From the NCBI RefSeq assembly GCF_900107755.1, contig NZ_FNQR01000001.1:186001-250000 (forward strand): DNA of 64,000 nucleotides, given 5' to 3'. Below the pieces are notes generated by a model, which saw nothing but the letters and a program-made list of their open reading frames with translations, was not told the origin of the DNA and made no database searches. Origin of the DNA: Thalassobacillus cyri (GTDB taxonomy: Bacteria; Bacillota; Bacilli; Bacillales; Halobacillaceae). A program made the translations under genes and the position numbers. How positions within the stretch are numbered: the first letter of the stretch is position 1; every line of letters begins with the position of its first letter. Below are positions 1 through 8,761 of this stretch, in pieces.

Positions 1-1
1 T

Positions 2-427
2 TTTAAGGAAGCCTTGTTCTTTAAGGACTTTTACATCGTCCCTAAACCGGATGGGCGTTATATCGCAGGAGCGACGTCCAAGCCTAATGACTTAAGTTCT
101 GATACGATGGCTGGAGGACTGGCGGATTTGATGCATCGTGTGTTTGCTGTTTTTCCAGACCTGAAGGAAGAACCGATGCAGGAGTTCTGGTCAGGAGTCC
201 GGCCGGGGTCTGCCGATGGTTTGCCGATTATAGGGGAGCACCCGACCCTTACAGGGTTCTATTTTGCCACCGGGCACTATCGAAATGGCATTTTACTGGC
301 ACCTGCTACAGGACAGATGATAAAGGACCTGATCACGAAGCAAGACGTACATCAGCCGTTCCAGGAGTTGTTTTCACCAGAACGTTTGGATAGGAAAGGA
401 GCATCCAATTATGAATATTCATCTTAA
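2..427 (+). CDS. thiO: Glycine oxidase ThiO, C-terminal part
   Basis: The reading frame is open to the left edge, so this is the 3' end of a gene that begins outside the window; about 141 codons are visible of a family usually near 370. ThiO is an FAD-dependent oxidase that converts glycine to the imine used for the thiazole ring of thiamin. The visible part has the C-terminal D-amino-acid-oxidase pattern: a WSGVRPGSADGLPIIG stretch followed by GFYFATGHYRNGI. Its stop overlaps the start of thiS by 17 bases, which fits the thiO-thiS-thiG-thiF order of Bacillus. A TPP riboswitch, if there is one, would lie upstream of the window. Confidence 0.9.
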   Translation, partial: FKEALFFKDFYIVPKPDGRYIAGATSKPNDLSSDTMAGGLADLMHRVFAVFPDLKEEPMQEFWSGVRPGSADGLPIIGEHPTLTGFYFATGHYRNGILLAPATGQMIKDLITKQDVHQPFQELFSPERLDRKGASNYEYSS

Positions 428-614
428 TGGAAAAAGCATTGATTTACCTGGTAACGTCACCACGGTGTCGGATCTGCTTGATTCCTATGACATCAAGAAA
501 AAGATTTCCGTGGTGGAGCACAATAAAGAAATTGTACCTAAAGGGAATTATGAACAAACGACGCTTGCTGACGGAGACAGGATTGAAATCGTACATTTTG
601 TTGGAGGAGGATGA
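411..614 (+). CDS. thiS: Sulfur carrier protein ThiS
   Basis: A 67-residue ubiquitin-fold sulfur carrier. It ends in IVHFVGGG, the flexible glycine tail that ThiF adenylates and that carries the thiocarboxylate for ThiG. The length is normal for the family. The start lies inside the end of thiO, behind the ribosome site AGGAAAGGAG, and the stop overlaps the region of the thiG start, so translation is probably coupled. Confidence 0.95.
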   Translation: MNIHLNGKSIDLPGNVTTVSDLLDSYDIKKKISVVEHNKEIVPKGNYEQTTLADGDRIEIVHFVGGG

Positions 615-616
615 AC

Positions 617-1381
617 ATGTTAACGATTGGTGAAAAGACATTTCGTTCAAGATTGATGCTGGGCACAGGGAAATATCCGAGTTTTGCGGTACAAAAAGAA
701 GCGGTGGCCGCTTCGGAAACGGAAATTCTTACGTTCGCTGTCAGGCGAATGGATATTTTTGATAAAGATGAACCGAACCTGCTGGAAGAGTTGGACCTTG
801 AAAAATACAGCCTGCTTCCGAACACGGCTGGTGCTAAGACAGCGGAAGAAGCAGTTAGAATCGCACGCCTTGCCCGTGCTTCCGGTTTATGTGACATGAT
901 CAAAGTCGAAGTTATCGGCTGTGACAAGACACTATTACCAGATCCGTTTGAAACGATGAAAGCTTCCGTGCAGCTGTTGGAGGAAGGGTTCACGGTCCTC
1001 ACCTATACCTCGGACGATGTTGTGTTAGCAAAGCGATTAGAGGAAGCAGGCATTCATGCCATCATGCCAGGAGCTTCTCCAATCGGCTCCGGCCGGGGAA
1101 TCATCAATGAGATGAATCTGCAATTCATCATCGAACAGTCGGAAATCCCGGTTATCGTCGATGCGGGAATCGGCTCTCCAAAGGACGCCGCCCATGCGAT
1201 GGAGCTTGGGGCTGATGGTGTCCTGTTGAATACTGCCGTGTCTGGTGCTGAGGATCCTGTCAAAATGGCGGAGGCCATGAAGCTCGCCATTCAGGCAGGT
1301 AGACTTGGGTATGAGGCAGGAAGAATCGAGAAGAAGGAATATGGAATACAAAGCAGTCCGGAAAGCGGGCTGGTCACCTGA
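617..1381 (+). CDS. thiG: Thiazole synthase ThiG
   Basis: Condenses deoxyxylulose phosphate, the glycine imine and ThiS thiocarboxylate into the thiazole phosphate of thiamin. It is a TIM-barrel protein of 254 residues. The catalytic lysine is K96 in [10 protein letters not shown], and the phosphate-binding [10 protein letters not shown] and [12 protein letters not shown] segments are present. An in-frame ATG at 611 sits directly against the GGAGGAGG ribosome site at 603-610 with no spacing. The ATG at 617 has a 6-base spacing and matches the MLTIG start I remember from Bacillus ThiG, so 617 is preferred. The stop overlaps the thiF start by one base. Confidence 0.95.
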   Translation: MLTIGEKTFRSRLMLGTGKYPSFAVQKEAVAASETEILTFAVRRMDIFDKDEPNLLEELDLEKYSLLPNTAGAKTAEEAVRIARLARASGLCDMIKVEVIGCDKTLLPDPFETMKASVQLLEEGFTVLTYTSDDVVLAKRLEEAGIHAIMPGASPIGSGRGIINEMNLQFIIEQSEIPVIVDAGIGSPKDAAHAMELGADGVLLNTAVSGAEDPVKMAEAMKLAIQAGRLGYEAGRIEKKEYGIQSSPESGLVT

Positions 1382-2397
1382 TGGCTGAACGGTACTCGCG
1401 CCAGGAACGTTTTGCCCCGATCGGAAAGGAAGGACAAGCTTTATTAGCTGAAAAACATGTACTCATCGTTGGAGCAGGCGCCTTAGGCTGTGCCAATGCC
1501 GAAATGCTGGCGAGAGCAGGGATTGGTAAGATCACCATCATCGACCGCGATTATATCGAGTGGAGCAACCTTGGCAGACAACAGTTGTACACAGAAGAAG
1601 ATGCTGCAAGCTCGAGGGCGAAAGCGAAAGCGGCGGAAGCCAGGCTGAAAGCGATCAACTCCAATATTGAAGTAAAAGGGATTGCAGAAGAGTTTGACCC
1701 TGAGAATGCAGAGTTGCTGTTGAAAGATATCGACATACTGATCGATGGGACCGATAACTTTGACACTCGTTTCATCATCAATGACGCTGCTTCCAAGTAT
1801 AAAGTCCCTTGGATCTATGGCGGGTGTGTGAAAAGCCATGGCATTTCGCTTTCCATCTTGCCAGGGGAAACACCTTGTCTCCAATGCCTGATCGACCAGC
1901 TGCCCCAGGATGGAGAAACCTGTGAGACAGCTGGAATTATCGGGCCTGCTGTCCAAGTGACTGCAGCCTATCAGACGGCAGAATGCCTGAGGTTCCTTAC
2001 CGGTCACCCGATGTCGACGCATTTGGTTTCTTTTGATGTCTGGGGAAGAGGCTACAGTGCGATTGATGTAGCAAAACTCAAAGATCCACAGTGCGCTTCT
2101 TGCTCTGACGCCGCTCAGTTTCCTTATTTAAAAAAGGAAAGAGGCATGCGAACCGCCGTCCTATGCGGAAGGGATACGGTCCAAGTCAGACCGGGCGGGA
2201 AAGAAAACGTCAACCTGGAGCGATTAGCCCGTCGGATCGAACCGTTTGCTGGGGAAGCCAAGGTAAATGAGGTACTCCTCCGGTTCCAAATGGAGGAGAA
2301 GAGGTTCGTCGTTTTTAGGGATGGAAGAACGTTGATCCATGGTGTGGATAATGTGCAGGAAGCGAAGAAGTTGTATCATCGATATGTGGAAGCGTAA
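1381..2397 (+). CDS. thiF: ThiF/MoeB-type sulfur-carrier adenylyltransferase
   Basis: An E1-like enzyme of 338 residues that adenylates the C-terminal glycine of ThiS. The nucleotide-binding GAGALG loop is at residues 31-36 and the IDRDYIEWSNLGRQ adenylate motif at 54-67. Paired zinc cysteines are at 166/169 and 238/241, and a further cysteine (C181, GETCETAG) lies in the crossover-loop region where family members carry the catalytic cysteine. The residues after about 255 form a C-terminal extension I do not recognise. It is the last gene of the operon, and a strong hairpin terminator follows within 10 bases. MoeB-type activity on MoaD is also possible, but the position favours thiamin synthesis. 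Confidence 0.93.
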   Translation: MAERYSRQERFAPIGKEGQALLAEKHVLIVGAGALGCANAEMLARAGIGKITIIDRDYIEWSNLGRQQLYTEEDAASSRAKAKAAEARLKAINSNIEVKGIAEEFDPENAELLLKDIDILIDGTDNFDTRFIINDAASKYKVPWIYGGCVKSHGISLSILPGETPCLQCLIDQLPQDGETCETAGIIGPAVQVTAAYQTAECLRFLTGHPMSTHLVSFDVWGRGYSAIDVAKLKDPQCASCSDAAQFPYLKKERGMRTAVLCGRDTVQVRPGGKENVNLERLARRIEPFAGEAKVNEVLLRFQMEEKRFVVFRDGRTLIHGVDNVQEAKKLYHRYVEA

Positions 2398-2404
2398 GGA
2401 GGAA

Positions 2405-2440
2405 AAGTGCCTGACACCCAGTAGGGGCAGGCACTTTTTT
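2405..2440 (+). terminator. Terminator hairpin after thiF; short member of the TGCCTG repeat family
   Basis: AAGTGCCTG at 2405-2413 pairs with CAGGCACTT at 2428-2436, followed by a run of six T. It ends the thi operon and lies between two converging genes. The arms and CCC/GGG inner bases match the other repeats of this family, but the conserved internal spacer is missing. Confidence 0.85.
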
Positions 2441-2445
2441 ATTAT

Positions 2446-3297
2446 CTATTTTCCATTTTTAAAAGGGACGCTTCGATTTAAATATATGTCTGTGGTGATT
2501 GGTAGGTGATCAGAGGCCAGTGTATCCATTACTACTGATTGGCTTGGCTTAAGTGCGTTAGAGGTGAAAATATAATCAATTCTTTTTGTTGGATCCGCGG
2601 CTGGATAAGTATAAGCTTCTGGTTGGTCGGCAAAAGCGTCCTGGTAATGATGATATAAAGGCTGTAACTCTTCACTATCAGGGAGCGCGTTCAAATCTCC
2701 CATGATCACGTTTGGCCCATCTGCTTCATTTGCAATATCAATGATTTCCTCCACCTGAAGGTTACGCTCTTCAGTAGTCAATGCAAGGTGCGTGTTGAAT
2801 ACATTAATATGTGTACCCTTTACATTGATTCTCGCCTCCAGCAGACCGCGTTGCTCGGTATCTCCGATTTTGGGTAAAAAGTGATTCTCAGATTCCAAGA
2901 TAGGGTAGCTGCTTAAAATAGCCGTACCGTATTGGCGATTGGGTTCATCTTCATCGGAAGATTCAATGTCAAGGTTAGCGCCATAGGCATAAAACATATC
3001 GAGACGCTCTGCAAGCTGTTTGGCCTGATCCTGAAAATCACTTCGTGAGGACCAATGGTTGTCCACTTCCTGCAGTCCTATAACATCAGCTTTAGATTCT
3101 TTGATTACTTCTGCAATCCGTCCTAAATCCAGTTCCCCGTCTACTCCTTCTGCATGGTGAATATTATAGGACATGACCTTTACCTTCACCGACTCTTCTC
3201 GCGGAAATTCTGGGGACTCCGCATAAACATTTCCAGCTGTAGAAACTAACAATAACAGTAACATAGAAAAACATAAAACCCGTGACATCATCTTCAT
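2446..3297 (-). CDS. Secreted endonuclease/exonuclease/phosphatase-family protein
   Basis: A 283-residue protein with a signal peptide (about residues 1-26, hydrophobic LLLLLLV core, VYA/ES cleavage), so it is probably exported. The mature part has the metal-dependent DNase I/phosphodiesterase fold motifs in order: SYNIHHAEG (N45), IGLQEVD (E77), VFNTHL (H170), MGDLNALPDS (D201, N203) and SDHLPI (D263, H264). All catalytic positions of the family look intact. The substrate could be DNA, a phospholipid head group or an inositol phosphate; the sequence does not decide. The start has an AAGGAGG ribosome site (3307-3313) nine bases upstream. Its neighbour upstream is another secreted phosphoesterase-like protein. 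Confidence 0.8.
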   Translation of the reverse strand: MKMMSRVLCFSMLLLLLVSTAGNVYAESPEFPREESVKVKVMSYNIHHAEGVDGELDLGRIAEVIKESKADVIGLQEVDNHWSSRSDFQDQAKQLAERLDMFYAYGANLDIESSDEDEPNRQYGTAILSSYPILESENHFLPKIGDTEQRGLLEARINVKGTHINVFNTHLALTTEERNLQVEEIIDIANEADGPNVIMGDLNALPDSEELQPLYHHYQDAFADQPEAYTYPAADPTKRIDYIFTSNALKPSQSVVMDTLASDHLPITTDIYLNRSVPFKNGK

Positions 3298-3497
3298 GTG
3301 CCCATTCCTCCTTACTTATTTTGTTACCAGTGTAGAAGAGAACCAGATGACTTTCTATGGTGGAAGTGTTATTTTTTGTAAAGATTAAATACACAAACCG
3401 TTTAATTCCCTACTCACCTTGCATTCAAAATCACTATCTCTCAGGCTGATATTCCTTTAAGATTTGGTCAAAGACAGCTGCATCATAATAGACACTA

Positions 3498-5474
3498 TTA
3501 TTTTGAATCAGCATCTTGAATGATATTTCCTTTCTCATCAAAGTGAATCGTCTGAACATCATCATATACCCGGCGTTCCGTACGAACCAAGTCATAGTTA
3601 TCATCCAGAATTGGGAAGATATAGACTGGTGTTAATGTTAATTCCACGCCATCTGACTTTTTCACGAAGTCCATCTGTAGATGGCCGTAATGTAACCCGC
3701 CATCAATTAAGTGTTTGACGCCATTTTCATTCGTTTCCCAATACTCCGGCTCATCTTTGGTGGCGCTCCATTGCGTGTGCGTATTAAATTCTTGAGGCAC
3801 AAGGCTGCCGTTTTCATCTCTAATCATTTTTTCTCCTCGTAAGCCGTCAGCAGCTACACCTACGTCATAAGAATGAAAACCATTGCCGTCCCCGTCTAAA
3901 TCGACCCAGCTGCGTTCAAACATTTCATCATGACCGGAGATGACAGCAGCTACGCCATATTCTTCAAACATTGGAGAATAGACACGCATGGCGACACCAG
4001 ATTGGTTGTCGGCATATTCGTGATTTGGCGGTGCTCCATGGACGCCACTGGAATAAGCGGCATGGTGGAATTGGACTAAAACGATCTGTCCTTGTTCACG
4101 TGCGTCTTTCAACTGTTCTTCTGCCCATTTGTATTGCTCCGTGCCTGGGTTGAAGTTTGGCAAGTCTGAACCCTCGACTGATAGCCCGTTGAAAAGCTTT
4201 GTGAAAGCATGATTATAAGCATCGGTTGTAAATTGTCCCTGCGTATCGGTAGTGATATATGGATCCCCATCCACGCCTTGTTCTGCCCAAACGGATTCGT
4301 TTAGTATCGTGTCATTTTCACTGTATACTTCACCGGTCAAGGTCCCGGTTGCTGTAGACTCATCAGGGATACCGTTGGTAGAATCCAAGGTTAATAACGT
4401 GATCGGCCCGATATCTGTCCGGTAGTAGGAATCTTTATAGTGAGGGTTGTCCTCATCCCCAGGAGTATCGAAGTATTCATGGTACTTATTACGAGAGATA
4501 ACCGCCGGTGAACGATCTTCTTCACTACCATATCCGCCATTTATGGAGGCGTAAGTTTCCCAGTTTCCTATAGCAGGTAATAACGGTGTATGCGTCGCGA
4601 AATCAGTAAAGTCACCAGCAAAGTGCCGCCAAAACTCATCCCAGGCGGGCTGGTATCCGGAACCTTGTGATAAGTCACCAGCAATTAGTAACGCATCTGG
4701 ATCAGCTGCTTCGATATGAGCTAAGTTTTCATTTAAAGCCGTTTGCTGATCCAGCGGATAACGTACCAGGAACATATCATTTCGGTCCTTATTTCCATAC
4801 TTTTCATCAAAAGCAGATCCTTCACCAGGACGCTCCTCGGAACCCGGAGCATAAGGGTTGACCGGATGCAATTCCCACTCTCGATGTTCTAATTCTCCGT
4901 ATGGTTCGGTCTCCGTATCAGAAAAGGCGATTAAGGATAATTCATCCCAATTCTCTTGATCGGGAAAAGTTTCAAATTTAGACGTGTGTGTCTTTTTTCC
5001 TTGTTTAACAATGATGTTGTAGGTTGTATCAGGTTCTAATCCATCAATGGTTACCGAATGTTTATAGTTGGAATTGGATTCTAACCAGGAGCCTGGAGGA
5101 AGTGTTTCTATTACACCATTGCCGCTATCGTAGGTTAATTCCTGTTCCAATTCTTTCTGTGTATACTCCATTAAATCCATGTAACGTGGCGTAGAAATCA
5201 TCTTTTTTGCTTTCATTCCAGGACCAGTTACGATCACTCTGCTAGGTTCATCTAATTCGGATACCCAGTTAATTGTCATTGAAGTGCTGGTTGGAGATTG
5301 TAAATAGGGTAAGACACGAAAGCCGGTTTCAGGTTCACGGACGGTGGATTCGGACGCTTGCTCGCCTGCTTTTCCTTTTGAAGCTGCATCTATACTTGGA
5401 AGCGGGCTGGATACTGCCAGGAATGAAGCAATGGCAGGAATAACGATCCTGCGCAAAAATGCATTCTTCTTCAT
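3498..5474 (-). CDS. Secreted purple-acid-phosphatase-like metallophosphoesterase
   Basis: A 658-residue exported protein: signal peptide about 1-31 (ending SIDA/A), a fibronectin-like purple acid phosphatase N-domain at about 50-170 and a metallophosphoesterase domain from about 180. GDLSQG (265-270), QFHHAAYS and SGHDEMFERS are in place. However, the first motif, normally DxH, reads FSDTETE (D186, E188), and the GNHE motif reads GNWE (303-306). Two usual metal or phosphate ligands are therefore changed, so activity or metal choice may differ. The ribosome site AAGGAGAG precedes the ATG. The reading frame ends just before a 20-codon open stretch in another frame, so the C-terminus may be shortened by a frameshift. 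Confidence 0.75.
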   Translation of the reverse strand: MKKNAFLRRIVIPAIASFLAVSSPLPSIDAASKGKAGEQASESTVREPETGFRVLPYLQSPTSTSMTINWVSELDEPSRVIVTGPGMKAKKMISTPRYMDLMEYTQKELEQELTYDSGNGVIETLPPGSWLESNSNYKHSVTIDGLEPDTTYNIIVKQGKKTHTSKFETFPDQENWDELSLIAFSDTETEPYGELEHREWELHPVNPYAPGSEERPGEGSAFDEKYGNKDRNDMFLVRYPLDQQTALNENLAHIEAADPDALLIAGDLSQGSGYQPAWDEFWRHFAGDFTDFATHTPLLPAIGNWETYASINGGYGSEEDRSPAVISRNKYHEYFDTPGDEDNPHYKDSYYRTDIGPITLLTLDSTNGIPDESTATGTLTGEVYSENDTILNESVWAEQGVDGDPYITTDTQGQFTTDAYNHAFTKLFNGLSVEGSDLPNFNPGTEQYKWAEEQLKDAREQGQIVLVQFHHAAYSSGVHGAPPNHEYADNQSGVAMRVYSPMFEEYGVAAVISGHDEMFERSWVDLDGDGNGFHSYDVGVAADGLRGEKMIRDENGSLVPQEFNTHTQWSATKDEPEYWETNENGVKHLIDGGLHYGHLQMDFVKKSDGVELTLTPVYIFPILDDNYDLVRTERRVYDDVQTIHFDEKGNIIQDADSK

Positions 5475-5988
5475 AATATCTCTCCTTATTTTTTTATTGC
5501 AGATACCTTTTTGAAAAAAATGGATGGATCACGGTCAATAACGAGGTGAAAAGTCTAAAGGTGTGAGGGTAATCTGAGAGGATTGAATCTGGTTGTCACT
5601 ATAAACATGTCCAGGTAAAATTTAGATAAGCGCAGATTTCATGTGGGCATCTCCCCTATGGAATAATATTGATTAAAGACTACCATAAGGGTTTTGGAAA
5701 AGAATCGGATTTTGGTAGATAGTGATAAAATAACTATGAAATTGTAACTAAGTTACTAGCTCCATGAATAATAGAACAAGTGAAGCTTGCCCCTATGATA
5801 TAAGGAGCAGGTTTCATTATGATGTCTCCAGCTCTTTAAGTATTGGAGATCAATCTAAAACAGATGCCTGAGGTCACTTTATTGCTTTGGATTTCATCTA
5901 GGCAGATGAATCAATTCCTGGATGAATGTACCCGAACGAAAAGAAAAATGAATAGGATGATGATGTATATCAAGGAGGCGAATGACAC
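5475..5988. other. Intergenic stretch of about 510 bases
   Basis: No gene is supported here. It holds the upstream regions of the minus-strand phosphatase gene and the plus-strand Gly/Gln-rich gene, and one imperfect hairpin: GAAGCTTGCCCCT at 5782-5794 against AGGAGCAGGTTTC at 5803-5815, without a T-run. The hairpin may be a worn copy of the TGCCTG repeat family. An open frame starting near 5843 has no ribosome site and no recognisable protein character. Confidence 0.5.
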
Positions 5989-6573
5989 ATGTATGATTAT
6001 TACAATCCTTATCAACCAGTCGGGTACAGTTACAGACAGCAAAATGGAGGGCAAGGACAAGGTCCAATGGTATGCTTTCCCGAGGGCAGTGCCCCTCAAA
6101 TAGAAGGTGGTCTGGAAGGGACAGTCACGGTTAATGATGAAGAAGTTACCGTTACCTGCTACCCTGTGCCAGCCCAGGGGATGGGAGGAGGTCCTCAAGG
6201 CCAGCCTGATGGGCAAGGGCAGGAAAACGGCCAAGGTAATGGCAATGGGCAACAAAACGGCGGGCAGCCCGACATACCATATGGCGATATTTTGGAACAG
6301 CTTCCTTTACCGGGACAGGGAGGGAATGGTCAAGGAGGAGGCATGCCCGGTGGAATGATGCCGCAACTTCCTTTCCCAGAACAGGGAGGAAATGGTCAAG
6401 GAGGAACGTCGGGATTTCCATTCCCTGGGCAGGGGAATGGTCAGGGAGGTATACCTGGCGGAGGAATGATGCCTGGGCTTCCTGGTCAGAACCAGGGTCA
6501 GCAAGGGGGCAGATTTGCGTCCAGACAGATACCATCTCCTTTGCATTATACTGAAATTCCATATTATTGGTGA
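5989..6573 (+). CDS. Gly/Gln-rich low-complexity protein, possibly a coat or surface protein
   Basis: A 194-residue protein behind a good ribosome site (AAGGAGG at 5972-5978, 10-base spacing). It starts tyrosine-rich (MYDYYNPYQP). A short folded-looking part at about 28-60 has two cysteines (MVCFPEG and VTCYPVP). Residues 60-180 are mainly glycine, glutamine, asparagine and proline, with imperfect repeats of the type LPFPEQGGNGQGG and GMPGGMM, and the end is tyrosine-rich. There is no signal peptide or membrane segment. I do not recognise a family; the composition resembles spore coat or matrix proteins, but that is inference. The gene stands alone and has its own terminator. Confidence 0.7.
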   Translation: MYDYYNPYQPVGYSYRQQNGGQGQGPMVCFPEGSAPQIEGGLEGTVTVNDEEVTVTCYPVPAQGMGGGPQGQPDGQGQENGQGNGNGQQNGGQPDIPYGDILEQLPLPGQGGNGQGGGMPGGMMPQLPFPEQGGNGQGGTSGFPFPGQGNGQGGIPGGGMMPGLPGQNQGQQGGRFASRQIPSPLHYTEIPYYW

Positions 6574-6602
6574 TCTATGAATGGATAAAACTTAAGTAAA
6601 AA

Positions 6603-6651
6603 GGCCTAAGCCCAATCAAAATTTACCGTGGTGGGTTCAGGCGCTTTTTTT
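6603..6651 (+). terminator. Terminator after the Gly/Gln-rich gene
   Basis: GCCTAAGCCCA (6604-6614) pairs with TGGGTTCAGGC (6632-6642) with one mismatch and one wobble, followed by a T7 run. The layout resembles the TGCCTG repeat family but the spacer is different. Confidence 0.75.
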
Positions 6652-6658
6652 GAAAAGT

Positions 6659-6694
6659 AAAATAGGAAATCCCGGCTAAAGGATTTCCTATTTA
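6659..6694 (-). terminator. Hairpin downstream of the carboxypeptidase gene
   Basis: A perfect 13-base inverted repeat, AAATAGGAAATCC (6660-6672) and GGATTTCCTATTT (6681-6693). It lies 26 bases past the minus-strand stop, with a T-rich tail on that strand. Confidence 0.7.
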
Positions 6695-6719
6695 TCTAAT
6701 ATAATATAGTAGAAACTCT

Positions 6720-7766
6720 TTAATATGGCCGCTCTTCCTGAACAGGTAAGTCATCCCAGAAAGAAACATCCTTCTCCTGAATGCTGCCATCAGCGATCGC
6801 TCTGGCTACGGAATCCATCGCAATTACTGCCTGCTTCGTCAGATAGCCATTACTTTTTTGACCTAATACTTCAAAGTCATTGGCATTATCCTGCGTTCCT
6901 CGCATTTCGAATAGCAGGGTGGAAATGTCGTAATCGTGTGCCAGTCCATAAACGCTGATTCCATTATCAAAGGCAGAACCTTTGCCGGCATAGTTAGCCA
7001 GGTGTCCCCAGCCTTTTGGTTCGATAGCATCGTATACTGCAGCTCCCAGCTGTTTGGAACCTTCCAACACTTCAGGTGCTGTATGATCAGGGTGAGAAGG
7101 GAAGATGGCTCCGGATACATATTTATCATCTTTTATCCATTGTGCACCTTGATGATGGAGGTCCATCATGTAATCGATCTCATATTGCTGCAGCACATTT
7201 TCATGAAGAGCCTGTGTTTCTGGCTGTGTCTTCGCATCGTGATCCCGGTTCAAATCTACGCCATTAGCATTCAGACGAGTCAGGTGACGATCGCCCTTCG
7301 CTGCATAATCTTCTAATTCATAATTAACATCTCCCATTGCACCGTCGGCATTATACATCGGGATGATCAGGAGATTGACGTTTTCTAATATGCCTTTTGT
7401 TTTACCAGTGCCTAGCTGCTTGATGAATTCGAGAGAACCTTCTGTCGTCAGGGCTTCATCCCCATGCTGCTGGGTGATATAAAGGATGGTCGGGTTGTCC
7501 GAGTTCTGCATGTACTTCACCAGGTGCATATCCCGTCCTTTCACCGTTTGCCCGATAACTTCGAGCTCCATGTTTGCCTGTTTCTTGTCCTGGGTTTCCA
7601 GGAAATCCACCATCTCACTGTATGTATGGAGAATGGATGTATTAATCGTCTCGTGTCCCTGGTAGTCTGGTCCATTCCCTGCCGCCTGGACAATAGGCAC
7701 TTCTGCCACCATTCCTCCAGCAAGGAGTGTGCCTGATAAGGCGATTGTTGCTAGTTGCTTTTTCAT
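6720..7766 (-). CDS. Secreted M14 zinc carboxypeptidase
   Basis: A 348-residue exported metallocarboxypeptidase. The signal peptide is about residues 1-29 (ending VQA/AG). The zinc ligands are HGDE (H101, E104) and H204 or H205 in MDLHHQG. The substrate-binding NR pair is N173-R174 in GVDLNRDHD, and the catalytic glutamate is E287 in LLFEMRG, so the active site looks complete. A frame open 11 codons further upstream exists, but the ATG at 7766 has the AAGGAGG site (7774-7780) at a good distance. It may release C-terminal residues from peptides or act on cell-wall peptides. The promoter region and first codons of this gene are duplicated at 18950-19073. Confidence 0.88.
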   Translation of the reverse strand: MKKQLATIALSGTLLAGGMVAEVPIVQAAGNGPDYQGHETINTSILHTYSEMVDFLETQDKKQANMELEVIGQTVKGRDMHLVKYMQNSDNPTILYITQQHGDEALTTEGSLEFIKQLGTGKTKGILENVNLLIIPMYNADGAMGDVNYELEDYAAKGDRHLTRLNANGVDLNRDHDAKTQPETQALHENVLQQYEIDYMMDLHHQGAQWIKDDKYVSGAIFPSHPDHTAPEVLEGSKQLGAAVYDAIEPKGWGHLANYAGKGSAFDNGISVYGLAHDYDISTLLFEMRGTQDNANDFEVLGQKSNGYLTKQAVIAMDSVARAIADGSIQEKDVSFWDDLPVQEERPY

Positions 7767-7911
7767 ACATATTCCTCCTTTATTTACAGGTTTCGACAAA
7801 TTGTGCTTTAATCCTTTTCGCCGTTATGTAATTAAGAAAATGGTCTTAGTATGCTGGTAATTGGTCACAAGGATAAGGAATATAATGACAGTATAAAAGG
7901 GGGAGAGAAAG

Positions 7912-8640
7912 GTGAAAAAGCTTCTTAAATCAAAAGCTGCTCAAGTTACTTTCGTCAGTATAGCCGTCGTAATCATCTCATCTATATTTTATGCTGTTGG
8001 AACAACCCAGGCCAAAGGCGAATTCGAGGATTCTAAAGTGACCCTTTCTGAATTGCTTACAAAAATCGGCGAGGCGGAAGGAGAGCTGGTAAAACTGGAA
8101 GAAGAGGTAAAGCAGGCAGTCGAAGAGCAGGAAGAGAAGATGACGGAGACCGAAGAAGAGATTCGAGATACAGAGAAAAAGCTGGATAAAGTGAAGGCAG
8201 ATTATAAAAAGGAAAAGGAAACGTATAACGAAGCGGTAAAAGTCATTGCAGAACGTGATACAGCTGAACAGGAGCTTTCCACTTTCCAGACGGAGATCGG
8301 TGAGTTCGATGCTACGATCAAGGCTAAAAAGAAAGAAGTATCCAATTTAAAAAACGAGATTGAAAGACTGACCAATATAATAGTAGAAACCGGCGAGGCC
8401 CCTAAAGAATTTGCAGCCGGACAATACCTCGTTGGTCAGGATTTTCCGGAAGGGAGATACAAAGCTGTACCAGTAGGAGAAGGAAGCAACTTTGTAATCT
8501 TTAATGGGAGTTCCGGGCTTGCGGATGTAAACACCATCTTAGGGGATGGGAGTTTTGGAGAAACAGAGTATATATTCTGGACGTCTGATGGAGACATGAT
8601 GGAAACAGCTGCAAGGGTAAAATTAATTCCACTTAAATAA
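7912..8640 (+). CDS. Membrane-anchored coiled-coil protein of unknown function
   Basis: A 242-residue protein with a GTG start behind GGGGGAGAGAAAG. One N-terminal membrane segment lies at about residues 12-30, followed by a strongly charged coiled coil (about 40-160, rich in E and K). A compact C-terminal domain (about 165-242) contains QYLVGQDFPEGRYKA and ends in VKLIPLK. The C-terminal pattern of a G-D-I/F-P-E/A-G-x-Y segment occurs in small outside-facing domains of many Firmicutes proteins of unknown role. The coiled coil and terminal domain are probably outside the membrane. Monocistronic, with a repeat-type terminator behind it. Confidence 0.7.
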   Translation: MKKLLKSKAAQVTFVSIAVVIISSIFYAVGTTQAKGEFEDSKVTLSELLTKIGEAEGELVKLEEEVKQAVEEQEEKMTETEEEIRDTEKKLDKVKADYKKEKETYNEAVKVIAERDTAEQELSTFQTEIGEFDATIKAKKKEVSNLKNEIERLTNIIVETGEAPKEFAAGQYLVGQDFPEGRYKAVPVGEGSNFVIFNGSSGLADVNTILGDGSFGETEYIFWTSDGDMMETAARVKLIPLK

Positions 8641-8650
8641 CAGTTATCGT

Positions 8651-8702
8651 ATGCCCGACCCTACTGAGTTAACATTTTACTACAGAGGGGTCAGGCATTT
8701 TT
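8651..8702 (+). repeat. TGCCTG-family hairpin repeat acting as terminator
   Basis: TGCCCGACCCT (8652-8662) faces AGGGGTCAGGCA (8686-8697), with the spacer GAGTTAACATTTTACTAC and a T5 run. It lies behind the coiled-coil protein gene. Confidence 0.85.
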
Positions 8703-8761
8703 AATATTTACCCCAGGTCCTCCAGTAAATGGTAATATAGCAGAAAGGGAGTGGTGGATAG

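Noticed and set aside
1483-2022. 179-codon open frame on the minus strand opposite thiF
   Set aside because: Antisense shadow of a clear ThiF-type gene.
5843-6103. 86-codon plus-strand frame before the Gly/Gln-rich gene
   Set aside because: No usable ribosome site, overlaps the better gene at 5989, and reads like translated noncoding sequence.
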